From: JACRAR01 sp041665185
Lineage (GTDB): Bacteria > Pseudomonadota > Gammaproteobacteria > Burkholderiales > Rhodocyclaceae
Assembly (NCBI GenBank): GCA_041665185.1
Contig: JBAYJH010000068.1
Span: forward strand, 1-17,933
Reading direction: 5' to 3'
Length of the DNA: 17,933 nucleotides
Part shown: one piece after another, positions 1 through 7,821 of the stretch
How positions within the stretch are numbered: position 1 is the stretch's first letter
How the letters are laid out: each line of letters opens with the position of its first letter
Notes under the pieces: model-generated
Told to the model about the DNA's origin: nothing
Database searches by the model: none
The model's input: the letters and a program-made list of their open reading frames with translations, nothing else
Position numbers and translations under genes: made by a program

Positions 1-124
1 CCCACTCCACCCACCAGGGATCCCCGGCATCGGCCGGACGCTTCTTCTTCAACCAGAAGTGATCGGCCAGCCAAAGCGCACCCGTGGCCATTAGCAGCGA
101 AAACAGTATCAGAGCAAAGTTCAT
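1..124 (-). CDS. lepB: Signal peptidase I, N-terminal fragment (runs off left edge)
   Basis: Only the first 41 codons are in the window. They begin with ATG at 124 and read MNFALILFSLLMATGALW, then LADHFWLKKKR, then DPWWVEW. A hydrophobic N-terminal membrane segment (about residues 2-20), a basic KKKR stretch and a PWWVE motif are typical of betaproteobacterial LepB. The family removes signal peptides from exported proteins at the inner membrane using a Ser/Lys dyad, which lies outside this window. The gene follows lepA on the same strand after 33 bases, the classic lepA-lepB operon order. The identification rests on this short N-terminus plus context. Confidence 0.85.
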   Translation of the reverse strand, partial: MNFALILFSLLMATGALWLADHFWLKKKRPADAGDPWWVEW

Positions 125-157
125 GGGCTTACCTATTCCATCCTGACTGTGCGGCGA

Positions 158-1951
158 TCACTTGTCGTCAATCCGCAATACCGCCAGAAATGCTTCCTGG
201 GGAATCTCGACACTGCCTACTTGCTTCATGCGCTTCTTGCCGGCCTTCTGTTTCTCCAGCAACTTCTTCTTTCGCGTGATGTCGCCGCCATAGCACTTGG
301 CCAGCACATTCTTGCGCAATGCCTTGATGTTTTCTCGGGCGATGATATTCGATCCAATTGCCGCCTGGATCGCGACGTCATACATCTGCCGCGGAATGAG
401 CTCGCGCATCTTGGCGGCCAGCGCCCGCCCCCGAAACGGGGCGTTGGCTCGATGCACGATCATCGACAAGGCGTCGACCTTGTCGCTGTTGATCAACACA
501 TCCAGTTTGACAACATCTGCGGCACGATATTCCTTGAAATCGTAGTCGAGCGAAGCATAGCCGCGTGAAATGGACTTCAGTTTGTCGAAGAAATCCATCA
601 CCACTTCAGCCATCGGCATGTCGTAACTGAGTTGTACTTGCCGGCCGCGATATTGCAGGTTTACCTGCGAGCCGCGTTTCTGTTCGCACAGGGTGATCAC
701 CGAACCCAGGTATTCCTCCGGTACGAAAATCGTGGTGGTGATGATCGGTTCGCGGATTTCTTCGATTCGAGAGGTGTCCGGCAACTTGGAGGGATTTTCC
801 ACGAACATTTCGCTGCCGTCGCGCAACAACACCTGGTAGACCACCGTAGGTGCGGTGGTGATCAGATCCTGGTCGAACTCCCGCTCCAGCCTTTCCTGGA
901 TGATCTCCATGTGCAGCAGACCCAGGAAGCCACAACGGAACCCGAAGCCGAGCGCCTGGGAAACTTCCGGTTCATAGTGCAGCGACGCATCGTTAAGCTT
1001 GAGTTTTTCCAGCGAATCACGCAGCCCTTCATATTCATTCGGTTCAATGGGATAGAGACCTGCGAAGACCTGCGGCTTGATTTCCTTGAAGCCAGGCAGC
1101 GCTTCGGCCGCCGGACGATCTACCCGAGTGACCGTATCTCCGACCTTGGCAGCCTTGATTTCCTTGATGCCGGCGATGATGAAACCGACTTCACCGGCCG
1201 AGAGTTGCTCGCGCGACTGCGACTTGGGCGTGAAAACGCCGACCTGCTCGCACAGATGCACGGTACCGCCAGCCATCAGGCGAATCTTGTCCTTCGGCCG
1301 CAGTATTCCGTCTATCACGCGTACCAACATGACTACGCCGACATAATTATCGAACCACGAGTCGATGATCAAGGCTTTCAGCGGCGCCAGCGGATCGCCT
1401 TTGGGCGGAGGAATCCGCTGGATCACGGCCTCAAGGATGTCCTCGACCCCAAGACCGGTCTTGGCGCTGGCGAGAATGGCGTCGGTGGCGTCGATGCCGA
1501 TGACGTCCTCGATCTCCTGCCGGGCCCCGTCTGGATCAGCGGCCGGAAGGTCTATCTTGTTCAACACCGGGATGACTTCCACGCCAAGTTCGATGGCCGT
1601 ATAGCAATTGGCAACCGTTTGCGCCTCGACTCCCTGGGAAGCGTCCACCACCAGCAAAGCGCCCTCGCAGGCGGAAAGCGAACGGCTCACTTCGTATGAG
1701 AAATCGACATGGCCCGGCGTGTCGATCAGGTTCAGACTGTAAAGCTGGCCATCGCGAGCTTTGTAGGACAAGGCGGCCGTCTGCGCCTTGATGGTGATTC
1801 CGCGTTCGCGTTCGATATCCATCGAATCGAGAACCTGGGCTTCCATCTCGCGGTCGGACAATCCCCCGCACAGGTGGATGATACGATCGGCAAGCGTCGA
1901 TTTGCCGTGGTCAATATGGGCAATTATGGAAAAGTTGCGGATCTGCTGCAT
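158..1951 (-). CDS. lepA: Elongation factor 4 (LepA), ribosome-associated GTPase
   Basis: A 597-residue translation GTPase, close to the usual 599. Visible motifs: G1 AHIDHGKST (residues 11-19), switch I RERGITIK (48-55), G3 DTPGH (77-81), G4 NKID (131-134) and G5 SAK (162-164). The C-terminus carries the LepA-specific basic tail (GGDITRKKKLLEKQK). The family acts on the ribosome during initiation or elongation, particularly under stress. The frame stays open upstream to 2062, but I place the start at the ATG at 1951 because MQQIRNFSIIAHIDHG is the family N-terminus. The ribosome-binding site there is weak. A 147-base gap separates it from the upstream glutaredoxin-like gene. It holds a TACAAT hexamer (minus strand, 2004-1999) without a good -35, so a private promoter is possible but unproven. 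Confidence 0.97.
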   Translation of the reverse strand: MQQIRNFSIIAHIDHGKSTLADRIIHLCGGLSDREMEAQVLDSMDIERERGITIKAQTAALSYKARDGQLYSLNLIDTPGHVDFSYEVSRSLSACEGALLVVDASQGVEAQTVANCYTAIELGVEVIPVLNKIDLPAADPDGARQEIEDVIGIDATDAILASAKTGLGVEDILEAVIQRIPPPKGDPLAPLKALIIDSWFDNYVGVVMLVRVIDGILRPKDKIRLMAGGTVHLCEQVGVFTPKSQSREQLSAGEVGFIIAGIKEIKAAKVGDTVTRVDRPAAEALPGFKEIKPQVFAGLYPIEPNEYEGLRDSLEKLKLNDASLHYEPEVSQALGFGFRCGFLGLLHMEIIQERLEREFDQDLITTAPTVVYQVLLRDGSEMFVENPSKLPDTSRIEEIREPIITTTIFVPEEYLGSVITLCEQKRGSQVNLQYRGRQVQLSYDMPMAEVVMDFFDKLKSISRGYASLDYDFKEYRAADVVKLDVLINSDKVDALSMIVHRANAPFRGRALAAKMRELIPRQMYDVAIQAAIGSNIIARENIKALRKNVLAKCYGGDITRKKKLLEKQKAGKKRMKQVGSVEIPQEAFLAVLRIDDK

Positions 1952-2098
1952 GTTTTCAGTACTGCAAAGTGATTCTGCGGGATTTTTGACGGCCGCGGAT
2001 TGTACCTTGAAGTGGGCTCCAAGGGATAGGCACAATGGCCTGCTTCCCGGTTCAGTGACCAATCAGCGGGGTTGGTATATCGACGAATTTGCGCTAAT

Positions 2099-2413
2099 TT
2101 AATCGGATTGCCCGAGTTTGGACCATGACTCAGGACCGGACTCCGCAAGGTAATCGCGGACCACCGTGGCATCCAGAAAGTAATGGCAAAGTTCCCTGGC
2201 TTCCCCGGAATCGCCTGCCCGGCGCCCTACCAGCACCGGCACCCGTTCGTCATACCGGGCCAGGAGTGACGGATCGGCGTCGACGTCAACGACGTCGACC
2301 GTGAACCCGGCGCCATGCTCGCCGCGCATGATTTCAAGCGCCGCGAGCATATCATGGCAGAGGTGGCAGTAATCCCTGCTGTAAAGAATCAAGTGAGGTT
2401 TACTTCCCTTCAC
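2099..2413 (-). CDS. Glutaredoxin-like protein (DUF836 type)
   Basis: A 104-residue thioredoxin-fold protein with a beta strand (HLILYS) followed by a CHLC redox motif at residues 16-19, and a conserved VPVLVG cis-proline strand near residues 58-63. This matches the small glutaredoxin-like family often encoded between mucD and lepA in betaproteobacteria; its substrate is not known to me. The proposed start is GTG at 2413, overlapping the last 14 bases of mucD. A TTG at 2392 (residue 8), with the purine-rich GAAGGGAAG upstream, is an alternative start and would remove the overlap. Co-transcription with mucD is likely from the overlap. A disulfide or thiol role in the stress operon is inference only. 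Confidence 0.85.
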   Translation of the reverse strand: MKGSKPHLILYSRDYCHLCHDMLAALEIMRGEHGAGFTVDVVDVDADPSLLARYDERVPVLVGRRAGDSGEARELCHYFLDATVVRDYLAESGPESWSKLGQSD

Positions 2414-3821
2414 CGAGACCCTTGATGATGATGAAGGTCTGGCTGTCTTCGCGCCTAACCAACAGCGTGATGGTCGCAGACTTGTCGATCTGGCCGAGCA
2501 ATTTGTTGAATTGTTCCACCGACTTCAAGTCCGTCTGGATACCTTTGTTGATCACGCCGAGGATGATGTCGCCGGGTCTAAGATCGGCCCTGCTGGCGCC
2601 GTTACGGACATCTTCGACGACCAGGCCATGTTCCAGCTTGAGTTCCTTCTTTTGTTCGGGCGTCAGCTCCGAGAGCGTCAGACCCAGCCGATTTGCCGCT
2701 CCGAGATCGCCCGGCTTTGTCTTCTTGCCGCCGCGTGGCGCGCCTTTCTCATCGGGTATTTCCCCCACGACCACGGCCAAATCCTTGGTCGCCCCCTTGC
2801 GCCAAACCTGTATCGTCGATTTGGTTCCTGGTTTGGTGGCACCTATAAGGCGTGGCAGATCGATCGATTGGGTGACTGTCTTGCCATCGAACTTGAGGAT
2901 AATGTCTCCGGCGCTGATCCCCCCCTTGTCAGCCGGACCGCCCTTCTCCACCGAATTCACCAAGGCTCCCACCGGCTTGGCCAGCCCGAATGAATCAGCC
3001 AGTTCTTTGGTCACTTCCTGGATGATCACGCCGATGCGCCCGCGAACGACCCTGCCCCCTCCCCTCAATTGACCTTGTACCTCCATTGCCACATCGATGG
3101 GAATTGCGAACGCCAGGCCCATGTAACCGCCAGTCCGGCTGTAGATCTGCGAGTTGACGCCGACCACTTCGCCCTTCATGTTGAACAAGGGTCCGCCCGA
3201 ATTGCCCGGATTTATTGCCGCATCGGTCTGAATGAAGGGAACTAGATTTTCCTGGGGTAACGATCGCCCTTTGGCGCTGACGATGCCGGCGGTGACGCTG
3301 TTTTCGAAACCGAATGGCGAGCCTATGGCAATGACCCATTCGCCAACTTTGAGCCGGTTTGGGTCGCCCAGTTTGACGATCGGCAAGCCGGTTGCCTCGA
3401 TCTTGATCAAGGCGATGTCAGTGCGCTTGTCGGTGCCCAGTACCTTGGCCTTGAACTCGCGTTTGTCTGTCAACTTGACGAGCACCTCGTCGGCGCCATC
3501 GACGACATGCGCATTTGTCAGAATGTGGCCTTCCGCGCTGATTACGAAGCCGGAACCAAGCGATTTGCTTTCCTGTTCGCGTGGAATACCCGGCTGTTGA
3601 TGCGGGAAGAAACGTCGGAAGAGTTCAAACGAGGGGTCATTTTCATCAAATGGAAAGGGATGGGAACGATTGCCGCGAAGGATTTGGGTCGTACTGATGT
3701 TGACCACGGCCGCACCCTGCTTTTCGATCAAATCGGTAAAGTCGGGCAGGTCCCTGGTCTGGGCAAGAGCCGGCAATGAAGCGAATATCAGCCAGAGCGG
3801 CAGCAGGATTTTTCTCATCAT
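2400..3821 (-). CDS. mucD: Periplasmic serine protease/chaperone, DegP/MucD family
   Basis: A 473-residue HtrA-family protease that degrades misfolded envelope proteins in the periplasm. From the ATG at 3821 the N-terminus is a signal peptide (MMRKILLPLWLIF, then ASLPALAQ) with probable cleavage after ALA at residue 20. The catalytic triad is complete: His105 in LTNAH, Asp135 in RTDIAL and Ser208 in GNSGGP. PDZ1 spans about 262-350 and PDZ2 about 378-470, joined by a basic Gly/Lys linker. The frame is open to 3857, but the later start fits the signal peptide and has AAGGA nine bases upstream; a second ATG follows directly at 3818. It lies 88 bases after rseB behind a sigmaE-like promoter candidate. 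The name mucD rather than degP follows the rpoE-rseA-rseB linkage. Confidence 0.95.
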   Translation of the reverse strand: MMRKILLPLWLIFASLPALAQTRDLPDFTDLIEKQGAAVVNISTTQILRGNRSHPFPFDENDPSFELFRRFFPHQQPGIPREQESKSLGSGFVISAEGHILTNAHVVDGADEVLVKLTDKREFKAKVLGTDKRTDIALIKIEATGLPIVKLGDPNRLKVGEWVIAIGSPFGFENSVTAGIVSAKGRSLPQENLVPFIQTDAAINPGNSGGPLFNMKGEVVGVNSQIYSRTGGYMGLAFAIPIDVAMEVQGQLRGGGRVVRGRIGVIIQEVTKELADSFGLAKPVGALVNSVEKGGPADKGGISAGDIILKFDGKTVTQSIDLPRLIGATKPGTKSTIQVWRKGATKDLAVVVGEIPDEKGAPRGGKKTKPGDLGAANRLGLTLSELTPEQKKELKLEHGLVVEDVRNGASRADLRPGDIILGVINKGIQTDLKSVEQFNKLLGQIDKSATITLLVRREDSQTFIIIKGLGEGK

Positions 3822-3856
3822 GAGCAGCAGTCCTTTTTGAAATGATTGAAAACACA

Positions 3857-3884
3857 TTTGAGTGGCTTCGTCAGTCGCGGTTCC
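3857..3884 (-). promoter_or_regulatory. Candidate sigmaE-type promoter for mucD
   Basis: On the minus strand GGAACCG (3884-3878) is followed by a 16-base spacer and TCAAA (3861-3857). The known sigmaE consensus is approximately GGAACTT, 15-16 bases, TCTAA/TCAAA, so spacing and core bases match and the last two -35 bases differ. Predicted transcription would start near 3850, about 29 bases before the mucD ATG, leaving room for its AAGGA ribosome-binding site. The element sits in the only sizeable gap of the rse block. This is a visual match, not a scored one. Confidence 0.55.
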
Positions 3885-3909
3885 CTGTGACTTCGAAAAC
3901 GACGGGGGA

Positions 3910-4875
3910 CTATTTTTGCCTCGGTTCGATGCCGTCGCCGAGTCTCTTGAGCGTGCTTTGAGGCACCTCTCCCATCACGACGAGCAGATGTTTGCCGGAT
4001 ATTCGCCTGTAGACATTGATCGCACCCATGGAAAGCATCCCCAGTTCCTGTTTTTCCGGAAGCGCCTCAATGAATATCGAGATTGCGGCTAGACCGTCCG
4101 AATACACCACATGAAAGCTTTCCGGGCTCCCTGAATTGGCCTGGCGTTTCATGCCGGTGAGCCGGTAGAAACCCGGCAACTGCGTCTTGAACAGCCAGGC
4201 AGCCCCCTCGGAGCGACTTTCCGCGGCCTGAACATGCTGTATTCGCCATTTATTGCTCTGCACGGCGAACTTGGACTTGAGCGACTCCCGCTCGATCGGT
4301 CCGCCAATCTGCAATTGCGTGAAGGCGAACGTTTCTATCGTTTCGTTGCGTTCATTGATCAGGCCGACCTTTAGCAGCAAGCCGGTATTCACGTCAATCC
4401 AAAGTTGCTGTCCATAACGCAAATCGTCCTTGGGTTCGAGAAAGATCACCTGGCTCTCATGTTCCACGACGCGACTGATCGGGCCCTTGCGAATTGAATA
4501 ATATTCCGTGAGTCCGCTCAGGCTCGCCGGGAGCAATGCCGGAAAGCTGCGGCGCTGCCTGCGCTGTTCAATAATCAGCGTATGGCTGTCGGGCAGGTAG
4601 CACTTGACTTCATCATTGTTGCGGATTACTTCACGCGGGCTTCCATCGAGAACTTCAAGACGCTCGACCTCTCCGCCGGCGTCGACTAGATGGGTTATAC
4701 GCGAGGTTTCCTCAATGCCGCCATTGCGATAAACGAATGTGCCGCTATAGTTGAGTTTATGCGCGGCACTGACGACACGACCGAGCCAGAATAACCCGTC
4801 TTGCTGCTGCGCCAGAACCGATTGACTCAGGGTGAGTACCAGGCAGCATATGCTGCCAGCCAGCCAAGTTTTCAT
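3910..4875 (-). CDS. rseB: SigmaE regulatory protein RseB/MucB
   Basis: A 321-residue periplasmic regulator that, in characterised relatives, binds the periplasmic part of the anti-sigma factor, shields it from the initiating protease and senses mislocalised lipopolysaccharide/lipoprotein signals. The N-terminus MKTWLAGSICCLVLTLSQSV, followed by LAQQQDG, is a signal peptide with likely cleavage after VLA (residue 22); the Cys pair at 10-11 is not in a lipobox. The mature part has the MucB pattern NYSGTFVYRNGG near residues 42-53, a LolA-like N-terminal domain to about 200, and a smaller C-terminal domain containing PGFYRLTGMKR. The ATG at 4875 overlaps the rseA stop as ATGA, so translational coupling is likely. 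The frame is open further upstream, but that part lies inside rseA. Confidence 0.94.
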   Translation of the reverse strand: MKTWLAGSICCLVLTLSQSVLAQQQDGLFWLGRVVSAAHKLNYSGTFVYRNGGIEETSRITHLVDAGGEVERLEVLDGSPREVIRNNDEVKCYLPDSHTLIIEQRRQRRSFPALLPASLSGLTEYYSIRKGPISRVVEHESQVIFLEPKDDLRYGQQLWIDVNTGLLLKVGLINERNETIETFAFTQLQIGGPIERESLKSKFAVQSNKWRIQHVQAAESRSEGAAWLFKTQLPGFYRLTGMKRQANSGSPESFHVVYSDGLAAISIFIEALPEKQELGMLSMGAINVYRRISGKHLLVVMGEVPQSTLKRLGDGIEPRQK

Positions 4876-5351
4876 CGCGAGCTTGATACGGTGCGTATGT
4901 AGCTGGCCCCGCCCTGGATGCGACTGCTTGGGGAATATGCCTGGTGCGCCATCAGGTACTCCTGCATGCGTGCGGAAGTCGATGCGATGGGCGGGGACGG
5001 CGTCTTGGCGGAGGGAGCCATGCTGACCTGGGAAGTTGGGGGCGACAGCGCCAACCAACCCACGAACGCCACGCCCGCCAGCGAGGCGGCCAATGCGGCA
5101 ACGCTGCGAAATCCGCCCGCAGCCTGACGTTTGGGAACGGCCAGGATGGTGGCCTCATTGCGCAAAGCGTTCATGACGCTTGCGGTGAGATCAGTCGCCA
5201 ACTCCGGCGAACCGCGCAGGGCATCGCCAAGCAGCATGTAACTATCCCACGAGGCGCGCATATTCCCGTCGCTATGCAGGACAACCAACAAGGCATGTTG
5301 ATCGTCCGTATCGAGTTCGTTGTCCACCATGGAGGAGAGTTCAATTTTCAT
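4872..5351 (-). CDS. rseA: Anti-sigmaE factor RseA/MucA
   Basis: A 159-residue single-pass inner-membrane anti-sigma factor. The N-terminal cytoplasmic domain starts MKIELSSMVDNELD, the typical sigma-binding opening, and continues with DSYMLLGDALRG (about 36-47). One membrane segment lies at roughly 82-103 (RSVAALAASLAGVAFVGWLA), followed by a Pro/Ser/Ala-rich periplasmic tail ending in YIRTVSSSR. The family holds RpoE inactive until regulated proteolysis releases it. The start is the ATG at 5351, 24 bases after the rpoE stop; a TTG at 5375 in the same frame is less plausible because it abuts the rpoE stop and adds residues before the family N-terminus. The ribosome-binding site is weak (AGGTG), consistent with coupling to rpoE. 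Confidence 0.92.
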   Translation of the reverse strand: MKIELSSMVDNELDTDDQHALLVVLHSDGNMRASWDSYMLLGDALRGSPELATDLTASVMNALRNEATILAVPKRQAAGGFRSVAALAASLAGVAFVGWLALSPPTSQVSMAPSAKTPSPPIASTSARMQEYLMAHQAYSPSSRIQGGASYIRTVSSSR

Positions 5352-5375
5352 TTTGATGGCACCTATCGTCTGCAA

Positions 5376-5975
5376 TCACCAGCGCTTATCCGGCGCAATG
5401 TCCAGCAAGGGTTTCAGCTTTTCGGCAATCGCCTCACGCGCACGAAAGATGCGCGAGCGGACCGTTCCGATCGGACAGTCCATGATCTGGGCGATCTCCT
5501 CGTAACTCATCCCATCGATCTCGCGTAAAGAGATGGCATTTCTTAAATCTTCGGGGAGCCTGTCCATGGCTGAATTCACGGTAGCGGCGATCTGCTTCGA
5601 CATCAGTATCCGCTCCGGAGAATTATTGTCCCGCAATTGCTCCCCGTCGTCGAAGCTCTCCGCCTCTTCGCTGTCGAATTCTGCGGTTGTGGGCGTTCGC
5701 CGCCCCTTTGCAGCGAGGTAATTCTTGGCAGCATTTATCCCGATCCGATACAACCAGGTGTAAAAAGCGCTTTCGCCGCGAAATCCCGGCAAAGCACGGT
5801 ATGCCTTGACGAAAGTTTCCTGGGCAACATCCTCGACTTCTGCCGGATCACGGACCAGTCGCGACAGCAGGCGCACCAGTTTGCGCTGGTATTTCGAGAC
5901 AAGCAGACCGAACGCCTGCTTGTCTCCTTGTTGGACGCGCTCGACCAGAATCTGGTCTGCTTCGCGATCTCCCAT
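5376..5975 (-). CDS. rpoE: RNA polymerase sigma factor RpoE (ECF, AlgU type)
   Basis: A 199-residue ECF sigma factor with the two expected domains: region 2 at about 22-90, including VEDVAQETFVKAYRALPGFR and TWLYRIGINAAKNYL, and region 4 at about 133-185 with the helix-turn-helix MSYEEIAQIMDCPIGTVRSR. The acidic linker (DSEEAESFDD, 101-110) is typical of RpoE/AlgU. It directs transcription of envelope-stress genes and is controlled by the RseA and RseB encoded directly downstream. The ATG at 5975 lacks an obvious ribosome-binding site. rpoE is divergent from nadB across a 262-base region. No rseC/mucC gene is present in this block, unlike the E. coli and Pseudomonas versions. Confidence 0.97.
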   Translation of the reverse strand: MGDREADQILVERVQQGDKQAFGLLVSKYQRKLVRLLSRLVRDPAEVEDVAQETFVKAYRALPGFRGESAFYTWLYRIGINAAKNYLAAKGRRTPTTAEFDSEEAESFDDGEQLRDNNSPERILMSKQIAATVNSAMDRLPEDLRNAISLREIDGMSYEEIAQIMDCPIGTVRSRIFRAREAIAEKLKPLLDIAPDKRW

Positions 5976-6237
5976 CGGTAGACTTTGCCGGTTATTGAAT
6001 TAACCTGACGAGTATACCTGATGCGATCGTATTCGCTCCTCAAACAATCAAGCCCCATGCCTTTCCTCACTTGGAGAAGAATCTCGCCCTCCGGCGCCAC
6101 CGTCCTCAGTCAAACCACTTCAACTGGAAGACAAACCGACCTGGAATTAGTTCAGGCAGGAATGAGGTTTCTCCACCTTCGAGTTCATCTCGGCAACGCA
6201 TGATATAGTTGCGCACTCGATTTCGATTGGGTGCAAT
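5976..6237. promoter_or_regulatory. Divergent nadB/rpoE intergenic region with weak promoter candidates
   Basis: This 262-base region separates the divergent starts of rpoE and nadB and is the longest non-coding stretch here. Toward rpoE there is a TATACT hexamer (6016-6011) suited to a start near 6004, but no good -35 at 16-18 bases. Two imperfect sigmaE-like pairs also face rpoE: GAACTC, 15 bases, TCATT (6186-6161) and GAACTA, 16 bases, TCTTC (6153-6127). Toward nadB there is an extended -10 (listed separately). Short open frames cross the region but none shows a recognisable protein. Confidence 0.4.
6201..6209 (+). promoter_or_regulatory. Candidate extended -10 element for nadB
   Basis: TGATATAGT reads as a TG-N-TATAGT extended -10, 29 bases before the GTG start of nadB. 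The -35 position 17 bases upstream (GAGTTC) is poor, as is often tolerated by extended -10 promoters. Identified by eye only. Confidence 0.4.
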
Positions 6238-7821
6238 GTGCGTAACTTCGATGTTCTGATCCTCGGCAGCGGTCTTGCCGGCCAGTCCCTGGCTTTGCGA
6301 CTGGCATCCGAGCGGCGTGTCGCTTTGGTAACCAAAATGACGCTGGAGGACTCGGCTTCAGGGTGGGCACAAGGTGGAATCGCCGCTGTGCTTGACGCCG
6401 CCGATTCGAATGCGTCGCACATTGAAGATACCTTCACCGCTGGTGCCGGGCTTTGTGATCCTGCCGCTACGCGTCATGTTGTTGAGCATGGCAGAAGAGC
6501 CATCGACTGGCTAATCGATCAGGGTGTGCACTTCACCCGGGATGAATCGACTTCTCTCGGTTACCATTTGACGCGGGAGGGTGGGCACAGCCACCGCCGC
6601 GTCATTCATGTCGCCGACGCCACCGGGGCGGCTGTACAGGAAACCCTGACGGACAAGGTCCGCCACCACCCCAACGTCACGATTTTTGAACGTCACATCG
6701 GCATTGACCTGATCACCGGCAATAAGCTTGGCAAGCCGCAACTGGGATGCCTGGGCGCCTATGTGCTGGATATTGATGGTGACTGTGTTGTTACATTCAA
6801 TGCCAGCCAAACGGTGCTCGCCACGGGGGGGGCCGGGAAGGTCTATCTTTACACGACGAATCCCGACACTGCCACCGGCGACGGCATCGCCATGGCTTGG
6901 CGCGCCGGATGCAGGGTGGCGAATATGGAGTTCATCCAGTTCCATCCAACCTGCCTGTACCACCCGCAAGCCAAGTCGTTTCTGATTTCCGAGGCCGTAC
7001 GTGGGGAAGGCGGACTATTGCGCTTGCCCGATGGAGCACGGTTCATGCCCGAGCACGATACACGGGCAGAATTGGCGCCCCGCGACATCGTTGCCCGTGC
7101 CATTGACTTCGAAATGAAGAAGCGAGGTCTTGACTGCGTCTTCCTCGACATCACGCACAAGCCAGCAGCATTTCTGGTTGAGCATTTTCCAAATATTCAC
7201 GCACGCTGTCTTGAGTTGGGCATCGACATCACGCGGGACCCCATCCCGGTGGTGCCGGCAGCGCACTATACGTGCGGGGGGGTCGTCACCGACCTGAACG
7301 CCCGCACCGACCTGCCCGGTTTGTACGTGATCGGCGAGACTGCGTGCACCGGACTGCACGGCGCCAACCGGCTTGCCAGCAATTCTTTACTGGAATGCCT
7401 GGTATTTTCGGAGGCGGCAGCCACCGACATCCTGTCATCGACAGCCGGCAAGCACCCAAAATTGCCGCAATGGGACGAGAGTCGCGTGACTGATGCCGAC
7501 GAGGAAATCGTCATTTCCCACAATTGGGACGAATTGCGGCGTTTCATGTGGGATTACGTAGGGATTGTCCGTACCAACAAGCGACTGGAGCGCGCCATGC
7601 ACCGCATCCGGTTATTGGAACGCGAAATCGACGATTATTACGTCAACTTTCGAGTCAGCAACGACTTGATCGAGTTGCGCAATCTGGTATTGACCGCCCA
7701 TCTGATCGTGCGCTGCGCTGAGCGTCGCCATGAAAGCCGGGGGCTGCACTTCAGCCGGGATTATCCGGATACGTTGCCTGATGCAATCGATACGATACTT
7801 CGACCCGCCCGCCCACGCTAG
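6238..7821 (+). CDS. nadB: L-aspartate oxidase
   Basis: A 527-residue FAD enzyme (E. coli NadB is 540) that oxidises L-aspartate to iminoaspartate, the first step of de novo NAD synthesis; NadA then makes quinolinate. The FAD-binding dinucleotide motif GSGLAG is at residues 10-15, followed by SGWAQGGIAAVLD (about 41-53) and EGGHSHRRVIH (about 114-124), which are conserved in aspartate oxidase. Later signatures include EFIQFHPTCLYHP and the FAD-contacting HGANRLASNSLLE. The start is GTG at 6238, preceded by only a weak GGGTG ribosome-binding site; the N-terminus MRNFDVLILGSG fits the family exactly. It is the only rightward gene of this half, divergent from rpoE and convergent with ygfX, whose stop codon it touches. 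Confidence 0.97.
   Translation: MRNFDVLILGSGLAGQSLALRLASERRVALVTKMTLEDSASGWAQGGIAAVLDAADSNASHIEDTFTAGAGLCDPAATRHVVEHGRRAIDWLIDQGVHFTRDESTSLGYHLTREGGHSHRRVIHVADATGAAVQETLTDKVRHHPNVTIFERHIGIDLITGNKLGKPQLGCLGAYVLDIDGDCVVTFNASQTVLATGGAGKVYLYTTNPDTATGDGIAMAWRAGCRVANMEFIQFHPTCLYHPQAKSFLISEAVRGEGGLLRLPDGARFMPEHDTRAELAPRDIVARAIDFEMKKRGLDCVFLDITHKPAAFLVEHFPNIHARCLELGIDITRDPIPVVPAAHYTCGGVVTDLNARTDLPGLYVIGETACTGLHGANRLASNSLLECLVFSEAAATDILSSTAGKHPKLPQWDESRVTDADEEIVISHNWDELRRFMWDYVGIVRTNKRLERAMHRIRLLEREIDDYYVNFRVSNDLIELRNLVLTAHLIVRCAERRHESRGLHFSRDYPDTLPDAIDTILRPARPR

Noticed and set aside
632..1699. Long open frame (355 codons) on the plus strand inside lepA
   Set aside because: It lies wholly antisense to a clearly intact lepA, has no recognisable domain, and long antisense frames are expected in GC-rich coding DNA.
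2058..2076. Inverted repeat ACCAA/TTGGT upstream of lepA as a possible terminator
   Set aside because: The five-base arms are weak, the loop is nine bases and no T-run follows on either strand.
4944..5528. 194-codon plus-strand frame across rseA and the end of rpoE
   Set aside because: It crosses two well-supported genes in antisense, and its translation shows low-complexity Arg/Gly-rich composition without a known fold.
6021..6203. 60-codon plus-strand frame just upstream of nadB
   Set aside because: It spans the rpoE/nadB control region including the promoter candidates, has no convincing ribosome-binding site and resembles no family I recognise.
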